A DNA stretch of 64,000 bases. Origin: Bacteroidota bacterium. GTDB taxonomy: Bacteria; Bacteroidota; Bacteroidia; UBA4408. A model generated the notes under the pieces. The model saw only the letters and a list, made by a program, of their open reading frames with translations, was not told the origin of the DNA and did no database searches. The DNA is taken from contig CAUJCU010000002.1 in the NCBI GenBank assembly GCA_963169745.1, forward strand, positions 62,001 to 126,000, written 5' to 3'. Below, piece after piece: positions 47,432-57,083 of this stretch. Every line of letters starts with the position of its first letter. Positions within the stretch are counted from its first letter, which is position 1. A program made the translations under genes and the position numbers.

Positions 47432-48142
47432 TCACTGCTTATACATAGCAAACACAACCATTTTTTTGTGTAAATTGATTTCTTCATGCTTCCACTGATC
47501 TATAGTTTTAGTAGCTATATACTCATTGGGTAAGGTAAGTTCAGAAGCAATACATAATTGCGTTTGGGGCCTACATTGTTGTATAATTAACTGCAGCAAT
47601 TGATTGTTTCTATAAGGTGTTTCAATAAATAACTGAGTTTGATTTTTAGTGTAAATGAGATTTTCGAGAGCTTGTATTTTTTGGGAACAAGCTTGTTTAT
47701 CAATAGGCAGATACCCGTTAAATGCAAAATTCTGCCCGTTAAATCCAGATGACATTAGGGTAAGCAGAATTGAAGATGGCCCAACCAATGGTATAACTCT
47801 AATTCCCAGACGATGGGCTACAGCCGCTACTTCAGAACCAGGATCAGCAACACCCGGACAACCTGCCTCTGAAACTACACCAATGGTATGTTGCTCAACA
47901 TGTTGTTTAATAAAATTATACAAGCCGGAGCTGTCATATTCCTTATTAAGTTCAAAGAAAGGTATCGTATTAAAATTTCCAGTAAATCCGATAGCCCGAA
48001 GGAATCTTCGAGCACTTCGTAAATTTTCAACAATAAAACAAGTGCAACTTTCAGCAGCATTCACAACAGCCTGAGGTATTACATCCAAATTAGTATTATT
48101 ACTAAGTGTGCAAGGAATAAAATACATACAATTGCCTTTCAT
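47432..48142 (-). CDS. RsmI-like SAM-dependent methyltransferase
   Basis: 236 residues from the ATG at 48142 (MKGNCMYFIPCTLSNNTNL); a start at 48169 would overlap dapD. The tetrapyrrole-methylase fold is recognisable: YFIPCTLSN in place of the glycine-rich PIGNLED loop of RsmI, SEAGCPGVADPGSE (about 92) as the SAM site, PLVGPSSILLTLMSSG and GYLP. It lacks the C-terminal extension of true RsmI (about 280 residues). It is a paralogue common in Bacteroidota; the substrate could be 16S rRNA C1402 or something else. Confidence 0.8.
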   Translation of the reverse strand: MKGNCMYFIPCTLSNNTNLDVIPQAVVNAAESCTCFIVENLRSARRFLRAIGFTGNFNTIPFFELNKEYDSSGLYNFIKQHVEQHTIGVVSEAGCPGVADPGSEVAAVAHRLGIRVIPLVGPSSILLTLMSSGFNGQNFAFNGYLPIDKQACSQKIQALENLIYTKNQTQLFIETPYRNNQLLQLIIQQCRPQTQLCIASELTLPNEYIATKTIDQWKHEEINLHKKMVVFAMYKQ

Positions 48143-48152
48143 AACACCATCA

Positions 48153-48971
48153 TTAAACAGCCATTTCAAATTCGCGCAGAACGTTATTTAAAGAGGTTTT
48201 TAAATCAGTGCTGGCTTTTCTTTTACCAATAATTAAGGCACAATTAACTTGAAAACTGCCGGCTGGAAACGCTTTGTTGTATGTTCCCGGAATAACAACA
48301 GAACGTTCAGGAACATAAGCTTTTATTTCAACAGGGGCAGAACCGGTAACATCAATTATTTTAGTACTTTTTGTAAGCACCACATTAGCTCCCAAAACAG
48401 CCTCCTTCCCTACTCTAACTCCTTCCACTACAATACATCGTGAGCCTATAAAAGCTCCATCTTCAATAATTACGGGAGCGGCTTGTACAGGTTCAAGTAC
48501 TCCACCAATACCAACCCCTCCACTTAGGTGAACATTCTTTCCTATTTGGGCACAAGAGCCAACAGTTGCCCAAGTGTCAACCATAGTTCCTGAGTCAACA
48601 TAAGCACCAATATTTACATAACTTGGCATTAAAATAACTCCCGGAGCCAAATATGCGCCATAGCGGGCAACAGCGTTGGGGACAATACGTACACCAAGGT
48701 CTTTGTAATGTCTTTTAAGAGGCATTTTATCATGATACTCAAAAATACCCACTTCATGAACCTCCATTGACTGTATTGGAAAATACATAATTACAGCCTT
48801 TTTAATCCAGTCATTAACTTGCCACAAACCATTTTCTAAGGGCTCAGCTACCCTCAATTTCCCTTTGTCAATATGTTCTATGACCTCTCTAATTATAATT
48901 TGAATTTCAGGCTCTTTTAGTAAATCTCGGTTGTTCCAGGCTTGTTCAATATATTGGTTATAATTTTCCAT
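48153..48971 (-). CDS. dapD: 2,3,4,5-tetrahydropyridine-2,6-dicarboxylate N-succinyltransferase
   Basis: 272 residues. Left-handed beta-helix acyltransferase of the succinylase branch of lysine and diaminopimelate synthesis. Hexapeptide repeats from about residue 105 to 215 (GAYLAPGVILMPSYVNIGAYVDSG, IGKNVHLSGGVGIGG, IEDGAFIGSRCIVVEGVRVG). The N-terminal helical domain is complete. It supplies diaminopimelate for peptidoglycan. Confidence 0.95.
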   Translation of the reverse strand: MENYNQYIEQAWNNRDLLKEPEIQIIIREVIEHIDKGKLRVAEPLENGLWQVNDWIKKAVIMYFPIQSMEVHEVGIFEYHDKMPLKRHYKDLGVRIVPNAVARYGAYLAPGVILMPSYVNIGAYVDSGTMVDTWATVGSCAQIGKNVHLSGGVGIGGVLEPVQAAPVIIEDGAFIGSRCIVVEGVRVGKEAVLGANVVLTKSTKIIDVTGSAPVEIKAYVPERSVVIPGTYNKAFPAGSFQVNCALIIGKRKASTDLKTSLNNVLREFEMAV

Positions 48972-48989
48972 ATTAATAGTTATTCATGA

Positions 48990-49607
48990 TTATTGTGTAT
49001 CTGCATTAATTCTACCTTGGTAGGCACTACTCAAAAAAATATCAATTCTTACTCCAAAAAGTGACATATAGGGGTTGTAATGCCCAAATACCGATAGTCC
49101 AGCACCTACATCGTAAAATAACTTTCTTACAAACTGCGCTTCGGCATAAACCCCTATTGAACCAAAACCTAATGTATCTTTAATAACTCCCCAAGGGCGT
49201 GAGATACCTCCATAATAAGCTATGTTTAAGGCCTTTGTTTCTCTTCTAAAACCGTAGCAAAAATGCAAATCATTCATACGGTTTTTTTGAGGACGATTAA
49301 TAAATCCAGAAATGTCTGTTCTTTGGTAGCCAATCATAAAATAGGCTCTTTTAATATGAAAATTATACTCAATTGCAGTAGGATTCCAAATTTTGTTATA
49401 CTCTATTGGCCGCCCCAAACCACTACCTATATTTATATAATTATTAAAAATCTTAAACCTGTTGCCACTAATATTCCGCTCCATTTTAAGTTCATCTTTT
49501 TTTTGCTTTTCTTGAGCAAAAACATGGGGTATAATTAGAATATTACACCCCAACAAAGCAAGAATGACTTTAGTCCAAAATTTAGTTCTATGAGAATGAG
49601 GCAGCAA
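48990..49607 (-). CDS. Outer-membrane protein of unknown function
   Basis: 205 residues with a signal peptide (ILALLGCNILIIPHVFAQ). The rest has short aromatic strands (YINIGSGLGRPIEYN, YFMIGYQRTDISG, IAYYGGISRPWGV, YMSLFGVRIDIFL) and looks like a small barrel. No family is recognised. It lies between fumC and dapD on the same strand, 27 and 18 bp away. Confidence 0.7.
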   Translation of the reverse strand: MLPHSHRTKFWTKVILALLGCNILIIPHVFAQEKQKKDELKMERNISGNRFKIFNNYINIGSGLGRPIEYNKIWNPTAIEYNFHIKRAYFMIGYQRTDISGFINRPQKNRMNDLHFCYGFRRETKALNIAYYGGISRPWGVIKDTLGFGSIGVYAEAQFVRKLFYDVGAGLSVFGHYNPYMSLFGVRIDIFLSSAYQGRINADTQ

Positions 49608-49634
49608 AATAATTTTAATATCTGAATCAGTATA

Positions 49635-51020
49635 TTAGACCATATCTTCAGGTTTTACCCAAGCATTAAACTGTTCATCAGTTAGTAGGTTTAGCTCAAT
49701 GGCAGCTTGTCTTAAGGTTTTGTTTTCTTTATGAGCCTTCTTAGCAATTTTTGCAGCATTCTCATATCCTATATGAGTGTTTAGAGCTGTAACCAGCATT
49801 AACGAGTTTTCTAAGTGTTTCTTAATATGGTTAACATTCGGTTCAATTCCTATTGCACAATTGTTGTTAAATGAAATACATGCATCGCCTATTAAACGGC
49901 CGCTTTGCAAAACATTTGCAGCAATTAAAGGTTTAAACACATTGAGCTCAAAATGACCTGTTGCTCCACCAACTCCAACTGCTACATCATTTCCCATAAC
50001 CTGAGCGCAAACCATTGTTAATGCCTCAGGTTGAGTAGGATTTACTTTTCCGGGCATAATAGATGAACCCGGTTCATTATCCGGAATAATGATTTCGCCA
50101 ATACCGCTTCTAGGTCCAGAAGATAACATACGGATATCATTAGCAATTTTCATTAAAGCAACTGCAGTTCGCTTATAAGCAGCGCTCAATTCTACCATAG
50201 CATCATGAGCTGCTAAGGCTTCAAATTTATTAGGAGCTGTAACAAAAGGCAAAGCGGTAAATTCAGCAATCTTTTGGGCAACCAAAACATCGTATCCCTT
50301 GGGTGTATTTAAGCCTGTTCCAACGGCTGTTCCGCCTAAGGCCAATTCTTTAATCATTTCCAGTGCGTTATTAATAGCTCTTATACTATTGGTAATTTGC
50401 TGCACATAACCGCTAAACTCTTGCCCAAGGGTAAGCGGTGTAGCATCCATAAAATGCGTACGACCAACTTTTACAATATTGTTAAACTCTTTGGCTTTGG
50501 CTGCTAAAGTATTGCGTAGTGTTTCGAGCCCCGGAATAGTAATTTCAACAGCTTGTTTGTAGGCAGCAATATGCATAGCTGTAGGATAGGTATCGTTGCT
50601 ACTTTGCGATTTATTTACATCATCATTAGGATGTAAAATTTTCTTTTCGTCATTTAGTTTCCCACCCTGTAACACATGAGCACGGTTTGCTATAACTTCG
50701 TTTACATTCATATTGCTTTGAGTACCACTGCCTGTTTGCCATATTACAAGAGGGAATTCATCTTCAAGTTTTTGCTGTAGTATTTCAGCACAAACAGCCG
50801 AAATTAAGTCGCGCTTTTCGATAGACAATACCCCCAAATCATGGTTAGCATGGGCTGCTGCTTTCTTTAAGTATGCAAATGCATGAATGATTTCTTTGGG
50901 CATACTTGCTTCAGGGCCAATTTTAAAGTTATTTCTACTTCGTTCTGTTTGAGCTCCCCAATACTTATGGGCCGGTACTTTTACCTCTCCCATGGTGTCC
51001 TTTTCTATTCTATAGTCCAT
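49635..51020 (-). CDS. fumC: Class II fumarate hydratase
   Basis: 461 residues, the typical length. It converts fumarate to malate in the TCA cycle, without an iron-sulphur cluster. Motifs: GSGTQSNMN (about 98), [14 protein letters not shown] (about 138), [13 protein letters not shown]-like [11 protein letters not shown] (about 188) and the fumarase/lyase signature [11 protein letters not shown] (about 318). Full length and intact. Confidence 0.97.
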   Translation of the reverse strand: MDYRIEKDTMGEVKVPAHKYWGAQTERSRNNFKIGPEASMPKEIIHAFAYLKKAAAHANHDLGVLSIEKRDLISAVCAEILQQKLEDEFPLVIWQTGSGTQSNMNVNEVIANRAHVLQGGKLNDEKKILHPNDDVNKSQSSNDTYPTAMHIAAYKQAVEITIPGLETLRNTLAAKAKEFNNIVKVGRTHFMDATPLTLGQEFSGYVQQITNSIRAINNALEMIKELALGGTAVGTGLNTPKGYDVLVAQKIAEFTALPFVTAPNKFEALAAHDAMVELSAAYKRTAVALMKIANDIRMLSSGPRSGIGEIIIPDNEPGSSIMPGKVNPTQPEALTMVCAQVMGNDVAVGVGGATGHFELNVFKPLIAANVLQSGRLIGDACISFNNNCAIGIEPNVNHIKKHLENSLMLVTALNTHIGYENAAKIAKKAHKENKTLRQAAIELNLLTDEQFNAWVKPEDMV

Positions 51021-51101
51021 GATATATTAATTTTTAATTAGTGTTTGATGGTACAAATTTGCAGTTAAATATTCTCAATACAAAACAGAAACCAGACTAA
51101 T

Positions 51102-53051
51102 TTACTTCAATAACTCCTGTTCTTCAACTTCAATAAAAACAACAGTTCCTTTTTGTGGTTTTGTATCTATTTCAACAGTTCCCTTTATCATTTCCAATCG
51201 GGAATAAATATTTAACCAACCGTTGCCTTTTCCCTTGGTAATACTTTCTTTACTCATTCCAACCCCATTATCTTCTACCATCAAGCTAATCATATTTTCA
51301 TCGCTACTTAGTTGGATATGAATTTCTGTAGCCCGGGCATGTTTTATGATGTTATTTAAGAGCTCTTGAATTATTCGAAACAAATTAATTTCTATAAGTT
51401 CTGAATAACGCCTTTCGAAGTTGGTGATATTTGTAAATATTTTCAGGTTGTTGGTTTGAGTGAAATATGTGGTTAACTCCTGAACAGCATCACTTAAGCC
51501 TCCCTTTATTAATATGCCGGGCATAAGTTGATGTGAAATTTGTCGTAATTCATTACAAGAGCTATCAATTAAATGCAGTGTGCTTTTATAACTTTCTCTC
51601 TGATTGGCTTGTGGTTCCATATCTGAAACACGCATCTTAACCAATGCCATCATTTGCCCCACTCCATCATGCAATTCCTGCGAAATACGCTTCCGTTCTT
51701 CCTCTTGTACTTTTAATATTTCTCGTAATCTTATTTTTTCTTGTTGTAATAAGGCCTGATTTAATTGAGCCTTATTCCGAATTCTGATAATAAGAAAAGC
51801 AGAGAATGCAATTATAAGGGTAAAAAGTAAGAGAATGATTAAAATATTTTGAGTATGTGTATGTGTACTCAATTGAAGTTCCTTTTGTGTAATATCATTT
51901 TTTAAAATTTCATTTTCTTTTTCCTTTTTTTCCGTTTCAAACTTTGTTTGCATTTCTGCCACTTGCTGATTTAGGTTCATATTCAGTAAAGAATCTTCAA
52001 GTGTGTTATGTGTTTTGTAATAAAGCAAAGCTTTTGGATAATTCCCTTTTTTTTCAAATTCTTCCGCAAGATTCTTATATAATGCAATTTGCTCGGCCAA
52101 TGCATTTACCTGTTTTGAAAGTGCTAAAGCCTCTTCTAAAGCAACTTGTACTTTGTTGTTTTGGTTTAAGTTGCGATAAGCATTTGCCAAATTAATGTAA
52201 GTAGAAAGTAACCCTTTCTTGTCCGCCTCTTGCTTGCGTAAATTTAGAGCTTCCAATAAAAGTGGCAAAGCCTCTGAAGCATTATTATTCTTTATTAAAA
52301 CAGAGCCTAAATTATTAAGTGTAGCACTTAAATACTCTTTATCTCCTATTTTTCTGACTAGAGCCAGTGCTTTTCTAAAGTTTTCAATAGCTTTTTCATA
52401 TTTTTTTTGATCCGAATAGATATTTCCTATATTAACCAACGAACCAGCTTCACCGTACTCATCGCCCATTTGAGATTTTAAATTTAGGCTCATGCTATGG
52501 TACTCTAAAGATTTGTTTAAATTGCCCATGTAATAATGAATTACAGCAATATTATTTTGGCAGTAGGCTATTCCTTTGTTATAGTTTAATTTCTCATATA
52601 AATCAAGTGATGCTAATTGATTTTCCAAAGCTCTTTTTAAATTCCCCATTTTTTGGTACACAATCCCCATTTTCAGGTATAATGAAGCCATGCCCATACT
52701 GTCTTTTAATAATTTCCGAATGGTAAAACTTTCAACGTATAAAGGAATTGCAATTTCAAATGAAGCCATATCGTTGTATATAATACCTAAATCATTTAGT
52801 GCTTGTGCCAATTGGGGTTGAAGTTTTTCTTTACGGCTAAATAGAACAGCTTTTTGACCATAAACAATAGCCGAATCAACCGATTCATTACGGTATTCCC
52901 AGCATAAGTTACTAAGAGTTTGAGCCTTTTGAGTAGCAGAAGCCGTTTTGAGTACTTGCTTGAGGCTGTCAATACGGTTCGATTCAGCCTTAGCATTTAT
53001 TGCAACAAGCATTGCCCATGCAACAAAAAAGTGTATTCCGTGTAATTTCAT
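51102..53051 (-). CDS. TPR sensor histidine kinase (HisKA_3/NarL type)
   Basis: 649 residues. A signal peptide (ending AIN/KAES), six or seven TPR units (about 70-345; YNDMASFEIAIPLY, AYCQNNIAVIHYYMG, ALPLLLEALNLRK), a coiled region and one membrane helix (about 402-424; LIILLLFTLIIAFSAFLII). The kinase has the phospho-acceptor His near 460 in ISQELHDGVGQ, then an HATPase domain with N-box LLNNIIKHA and VEDNGVGM. The periplasmic TPR part probably binds a partner. No response regulator is adjacent. Confidence 0.92.
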   Translation of the reverse strand: MKLHGIHFFVAWAMLVAINAKAESNRIDSLKQVLKTASATQKAQTLSNLCWEYRNESVDSAIVYGQKAVLFSRKEKLQPQLAQALNDLGIIYNDMASFEIAIPLYVESFTIRKLLKDSMGMASLYLKMGIVYQKMGNLKRALENQLASLDLYEKLNYNKGIAYCQNNIAVIHYYMGNLNKSLEYHSMSLNLKSQMGDEYGEAGSLVNIGNIYSDQKKYEKAIENFRKALALVRKIGDKEYLSATLNNLGSVLIKNNNASEALPLLLEALNLRKQEADKKGLLSTYINLANAYRNLNQNNKVQVALEEALALSKQVNALAEQIALYKNLAEEFEKKGNYPKALLYYKTHNTLEDSLLNMNLNQQVAEMQTKFETEKKEKENEILKNDITQKELQLSTHTHTQNILIILLLFTLIIAFSAFLIIRIRNKAQLNQALLQQEKIRLREILKVQEEERKRISQELHDGVGQMMALVKMRVSDMEPQANQRESYKSTLHLIDSSCNELRQISHQLMPGILIKGGLSDAVQELTTYFTQTNNLKIFTNITNFERRYSELIEINLFRIIQELLNNIIKHARATEIHIQLSSDENMISLMVEDNGVGMSKESITKGKGNGWLNIYSRLEMIKGTVEIDTKPQKGTVVFIEVEEQELLK

Positions 53052-53181
53052 GCTTGTAAACGAACCGCTTAAATAATCTGCTGCATTTAGGCACTAAGAA
53101 CGTGATTTGCACAAATAATTCAAAAAGAAAAGGGAATATTTGTTTAATTTGTTCAGCTATTTTTTAAAGAAGAAATGCGTC

Positions 53182-54288
53182 ATGAGTGATTTAACAGATA
53201 ATAATACACGCATTAAAGAATTAGACGGGTTGCGTGGTATTGCCATTTTTGCTGCTGTTGTTTATCATTATGCCAATAATCTTATTGATGCAGATGCCTC
53301 TCAATTTAATTTGACTTTGAAGTCAATTACACATTTTTTTTATACCAGTATTGATATGTTTTTTATCCTGTCGGGCTTTTTATTGGGTGGCATTCTTTTA
53401 AAAAATAAAAATTCACCAAATTATTTTAAAGCCTTTTATATGAGGCGTATTTTTAGGATAGTTCCATTATACCTTCTTTTGCTGTTATTGGTATTTGTTA
53501 TATGCAGCTTAAACATTGGCAAAGGAACTACATGGTGGTATCATCCTGAGATTCCATTTTGGGTTTATTTTACTTTCACACAAAACTTGTTTATGGGAGC
53601 TAAAGATCTAATAGGGAATGCCTGGTTAATTCCTACATGGTCACTTGGTGTAGAAGAACAATTTTATTTACTGGTTTCTTTTCTTATTTATTTCAGCACA
53701 AAAAAAACGCTCATTCCCTTGCTTCTTCTGGGCATGATTGCATCTCCCGTTTTTCGTTATTATGCCCCAAGCACATACGCGCTTTCCACTTTCCCATTTT
53801 GCCGATTTGATGCTTTATTCGGTGGTATATTAATGGCTGTTATTTATCTAAATACCGTTTATTTTAATTTCTTTAAAACCTATAAGAACTGGTTTTATTC
53901 GCTTAGCTTACTTATGTTTGCTGTATCCTTCCTTTTCACAATAGGGAAATGGCAAATTGAACTCTATTGGGTTAATTCATGGTTTAGCGTTATTTATATG
54001 ATTGTGCTTTTGCTGGTTTTAACTCAAAGTAATACTATTTTTCTTCGTTTGGCTCAAATTCGTTTTTTTATAAAACTGGGTCTTTACTCTTTTAGTATTT
54101 ACCTTTTTCATGAAATCATATTAGGACTGTTATTTTTCAGTATTTTTAAAAAAACACCCCAAATTCATAGCCTAAACGATATCTTTTTAGTTGCAATTTG
54201 TGCCTTGTTAACTTATTTTACCGCACAATGGTTATACCATAATTTTGAAACAAAATTTATAGCAAAAGGCCATCGTTTCAAGTATTAG
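53182..54288 (+). CDS. Acyltransferase family 3 membrane protein
   Basis: 368 residues from the ATG at 53182 (MSDLTDNN); an upstream TTG frame to 53140 is less likely. Ten or so membrane helices. The family motifs are present: ELDGLRGIAIFAAVVYHYAN (catalytic His about 29), YMRRIFRIVPLYLL (about 95) and TWSLGVEEQFYL (about 155). It would transfer an acyl group, often acetyl, to an exported sugar. No glycan genes are adjacent, so the acceptor is unknown. Divergent from the histidine kinase. Confidence 0.9.
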   Translation: MSDLTDNNTRIKELDGLRGIAIFAAVVYHYANNLIDADASQFNLTLKSITHFFYTSIDMFFILSGFLLGGILLKNKNSPNYFKAFYMRRIFRIVPLYLLLLLLVFVICSLNIGKGTTWWYHPEIPFWVYFTFTQNLFMGAKDLIGNAWLIPTWSLGVEEQFYLLVSFLIYFSTKKTLIPLLLLGMIASPVFRYYAPSTYALSTFPFCRFDALFGGILMAVIYLNTVYFNFFKTYKNWFYSLSLLMFAVSFLFTIGKWQIELYWVNSWFSVIYMIVLLLVLTQSNTIFLRLAQIRFFIKLGLYSFSIYLFHEIILGLLFFSIFKKTPQIHSLNDIFLVAICALLTYFTAQWLYHNFETKFIAKGHRFKY

Positions 54289-54365
54289 CAAAGCTTTTAG
54301 TTAATAAAACAAGCACTTTATGAACACGCATAAAAAAATTGTTAACAAAATGTTTTTAGAAATTA

Positions 54366-54396
54366 TTTGGAAAATAAAAAACATTAGCTACATTTG
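54366..54396 (+). promoter_or_regulatory. Ideal promoter before the 59-codon gene
   Basis: TTTG (54366-54369), 19 bp, TACATTTG (54389-54396): perfect match to the Bacteroidota consensus. The ATG follows 42 nt downstream. Confidence 0.8.
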
Positions 54397-54438
54397 TCCA
54401 TAATAAATCCATACGAAATAATTTAAATCAAAATAATT

Positions 54439-54618
54439 ATGAATAAAAGCAATCTATTATCAGCTGCTCTTTTAACAGGTATCATGATTTTATCTGCAAG
54501 TGCCTTGTTTGCTATGCCTCCAAGCTCAACCCCTATTGATGGTGGTTTATCATTGGTGCTTGGCTCTTGCGCTATTTATGGTGCCAAAAAAATTAGAGAT
54601 TCTCGTAAGAAGAACTAA
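54439..54618 (+). CDS. Short secreted peptide with PID-CTERM-like sorting tail
   Basis: 59 residues from ATG 54439 to TAA 54616-54618. The N-terminal half is a signal peptide (MNKSNLLSAALLTGIMILSA, ending LFA). It is followed directly by PPSSTPIDGG, a hydrophobic stretch (LSLVLGSCAIYGA) and a basic end (KKIRDSRKKN). Motif, helix and basic tail are the tripartite pattern of exosortase-type sorting signals, and the Pro-Ile-Asp motif matches the tail known as PID-CTERM in Bacteroidota. Mature sequence between signal and tail is almost absent. It stands alone, with its own promoter and terminator. Its role is unknown. Confidence 0.82.
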   Translation: MNKSNLLSAALLTGIMILSASALFAMPPSSTPIDGGLSLVLGSCAIYGAKKIRDSRKKN

Positions 54619-54641
54619 TTTATTCTTTTCATTAAAAGATT

Positions 54642-54671
54642 AACCTCCTTTCCTAAAGAAAGGAGGTTTTT
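54642..54671 (+). terminator. Intrinsic terminator of the PID-CTERM-like gene
   Basis: AACCTCCTTTC (54642-54652) and GAAAGGAGGTT (54658-54668) form an 11-bp perfect stem around a 5-nt loop, followed by a T run to 54671. Confidence 0.92.
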
Positions 54672-54729
54672 GTGTTTGAATTTATACGCTTTAAAAATTA
54701 ATAAAAGATAAATATATCGCAAATATGTT

Positions 54730-54737
54730 TATCTTTG
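54730..54737 (+). promoter_or_regulatory. ftcD promoter -7 element
   Basis: TATCTTTG, 27 nt before the ATG at 54765. No clear upstream box. It overlaps the alternative TTG at 54735, excluding that start. Confidence 0.55.
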
Positions 54738-54764
54738 TCGTACATTATTTACATCTCAAAATTT

Positions 54765-56459
54765 ATGCAACAACTTATTGAATGCGTTCCTAATTTTAGT
54801 GAAGGGAACGATATGCACATTATTCAACAAATTACCACTGAAATAGAAAAAACAGATGGGGTAAAGCTCTTAAATGTTGACCCTGGAAAAGCTACCAACC
54901 GTACTGTAGTAACCTTTGTTGGAACACCAGATGCCGTAATAGAGGCGGCATTTAAAGCCATAAAGAAAGCTGGAGAACTTATTGATATGAGTAAACAAAA
55001 AGGAGAGCATCCACGTATGGGAGCTACCGATGTATGTCCATTTATCCCGGTAAGCAATATTAGTATGGAAGAAACAGCAAAGTATGCCACAATACTTGCA
55101 AAGCGTGTAGGACAAGAATTAAATATTCCTGTTTATTTATACGAAGCAGCCCAACCCAAAAAAGAGCGCGCCAATTTAAGTATTATAAGAGCTGGAGAGT
55201 ATGAAGGATTTTTCAAAAAAATAAAACAAGCAGCATGGAAGCCTGATTTTGGTCCGGCTGAATTTGATGCCAAAAGAGGTGGAACTGTTATTGGTGCGCG
55301 TGATTTTTTGGTAGCTTATAATATTAATTTGAATACAACTTCAACCCGAAGAGCCAATGCTATTGCTTTTGATGTACGTGAAGCCGGTCGGGTAAAAAGA
55401 GAAGGCCATCCTTTAACAGGGAAAATAGTTACTGACGAAGCCGGAAATCCGATACACATTCCAGGCTCTTTAAAAGCAGTAAAAGCAATTGGTTGGTACA
55501 TTGAAGAGTATGGGATAGCTCAAATATCTATGAACTTGACCAATATAAATGTAACCCCGGTTCATATTGCCTTTGACGAAGTTTGTAACAAGGCCAATGA
55601 GCGCGGAATTCGTGTTACCGGATCTGAAATTGTAGGACTCATTCCATTGAAGGCCATGCTTGAGGCCGGAAAATATTTTTTGGAAAAGCAACAACGTAGT
55701 GTTGGTATTTCTGAAAAAGAATTAATAAAAATAGCCGTAAAATCAATGGGTTTAGATGAGCTTACTCCATTTAACCCTGACGAAAAAATTATAGAGTACA
55801 TACTTCGCAATAAAAAAGATACTCGTTTGGTAAATATGACCTTAACTGAATTTGCTGATGAAACAGCAGGAGAAAGTCCTGCTCCCGGTGGAGGCTCAAT
55901 ATCGGCTTATATGGGAACATTAGGTGTATCATTAGGCATTATGGTAGCTAACCTCTCATCGCATAAAAAAGGTTGGGACGAGCAATGGAAATTTTTTAGT
56001 GACTGGGCTGCCAAAGGGCAGGCCATTAAGAAAGAAATATTGGCTTTGGTTGATGAGGATACAAAATCATTCAATAATATAATGGAAGCCTTTGCGCTAC
56101 CTAAAGATAGCGATGACGAGAAAAGACATCGTAAGGAAGCTATTCAGGTAGCTACCCGTTACGCAACACTAACTCCATTTCAAATTATGAAAACCTGTTA
56201 CAGCAGTATGGAATTAATTAAAGAAATGGTAGAAAAAGGAAACCCTAACTCTGTAACTGATGCTGCTGTAGGTGCTTTATGTGCTCGTTCTGCAGTTATT
56301 GGGGCTTTTATGAATGTTCGTATTAATGCCGTTGGATTGCATGATAAAGAATGGGCTGAAAAATTAATACGTGAAGGGAATGAAATTCAAACACAAGCAA
56401 TTGCTAAAGAGCTTGAAATAATTCGCCTAACCAATCAAAAAATTGATGCAGCAAAATAG
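54765..56459 (+). CDS. ftcD: Fused glutamate formimidoyltransferase / formimidoyltetrahydrofolate cyclodeaminase
   Basis: 564 residues from the ATG at 54765 (MQQLIECVPNFSEGND, the typical start). The N-terminal part (1-320) is the formimidoyltransferase: GEHPRMGATDVCPFIP (about 78), RAGEYEGFF, KRGGTVIGARDFLVAYN. The C-terminal part (about 360-560) is the cyclodeaminase: LTEFADETAGESPAPGGGSISAYMG and SVTDAAVGALCARSA. The enzyme channels formimino groups from histidine breakdown into the folate pool. It is monocistronic; no hut gene lies beside it. Confidence 0.96.
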   Translation: MQQLIECVPNFSEGNDMHIIQQITTEIEKTDGVKLLNVDPGKATNRTVVTFVGTPDAVIEAAFKAIKKAGELIDMSKQKGEHPRMGATDVCPFIPVSNISMEETAKYATILAKRVGQELNIPVYLYEAAQPKKERANLSIIRAGEYEGFFKKIKQAAWKPDFGPAEFDAKRGGTVIGARDFLVAYNINLNTTSTRRANAIAFDVREAGRVKREGHPLTGKIVTDEAGNPIHIPGSLKAVKAIGWYIEEYGIAQISMNLTNINVTPVHIAFDEVCNKANERGIRVTGSEIVGLIPLKAMLEAGKYFLEKQQRSVGISEKELIKIAVKSMGLDELTPFNPDEKIIEYILRNKKDTRLVNMTLTEFADETAGESPAPGGGSISAYMGTLGVSLGIMVANLSSHKKGWDEQWKFFSDWAAKGQAIKKEILALVDEDTKSFNNIMEAFALPKDSDDEKRHRKEAIQVATRYATLTPFQIMKTCYSSMELIKEMVEKGNPNSVTDAAVGALCARSAVIGAFMNVRINAVGLHDKEWAEKLIREGNEIQTQAIAKELEIIRLTNQKIDAAK

Positions 56460-56540
56460 TGCTAAGGGGTTTTTCAACAAGTTTTATCTAACGCTTTGGG
56501 TGAATAATCGTAAATGCATTAGCATGTTTTGAAATTGTAG

Positions 56541-56548
56541 TACTTTTG
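56541..56548 (+). promoter_or_regulatory. Promoter -7 element of the small lipoprotein
   Basis: TACTTTTG, 16 nt before the ATG at 56565; it lies 1 nt before an alternative GTG start at 56550, which is therefore unlikely. Confidence 0.55.
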
Positions 56549-56564
56549 TGTGAGAAAAATAGGA

Positions 56565-56960
56565 ATGAAAACACTTTATACTCTTTTTTTTATTTTGTTT
56601 GTTGCCCTCCTCAGTTCATGCGAAAAAGAAAAGAGATGGGACGATAGACTTAATGGAGTTTGGGTTGAATCTTACACGAATAATGTTAAGTCACTACCCT
56701 CATCATGCACTGTTGCATTTAAAGAAGGAGAAATGATGATTTGTAACTCTTCATTAACAAAAGATTTGGGCAAGAAATCAGAAATATATGCCGAAAATGG
56801 TAAAATTTGGATAAGGTATCAACTTCCCTTAAGAACCCATACTGAGTTTCGCTATAATTATGCTTTTGATGGTACCTATTTGTGGTTAAAGGAAGAAACA
56901 AGTTCTAAAAATTTCAATATAATTAATACTCCGGGAGCTAAAAAATATCGTAAACAATAA
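56565..56960 (+). CDS. Small lipoprotein, lipocalin-like fold
   Basis: 131 residues from the ATG at 56565. Lipobox FVALLSSC (Cys about 18), followed by KEKRWDDRLNGVWVESYTN. The rest is beta-rich (SCTVAFKEGEMMICNS, GKIWIRYQLPL, FDGTYLWLKEET), compatible with the lipocalin-like domains of many Bacteroidota lipoproteins. Family not certain. Located between ftcD and cdaA. Confidence 0.72.
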   Translation: MKTLYTLFFILFVALLSSCEKEKRWDDRLNGVWVESYTNNVKSLPSSCTVAFKEGEMMICNSSLTKDLGKKSEIYAENGKIWIRYQLPLRTHTEFRYNYAFDGTYLWLKEETSSKNFNIINTPGAKKYRKQ

Positions 56961-57040
56961 GTATTCTTTACTATTCTGTTTCTATATCCCTCAAAAAGAG
57001 TTTACCTATACTGATATAGTTCATAATTAGTGCAAATAGT

Positions 57041-57048
57041 TATATTTG
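57041..57048 (+). promoter_or_regulatory. cdaA promoter -7 element
   Basis: TATATTTG, 35 nt before the ATG at 57084. No TTG box is seen at normal spacing. Confidence 0.5.
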
Positions 57049-57083
57049 CGTGACACGAATTTTTTAACCCCAAGTATCCATTT

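Noticed and set aside
54824-55810. Minus-strand frames of 60-90 codons under ftcD
   Set aside because: Shadows of a strongly conserved coding sequence on the plus strand; no start signal or motif.
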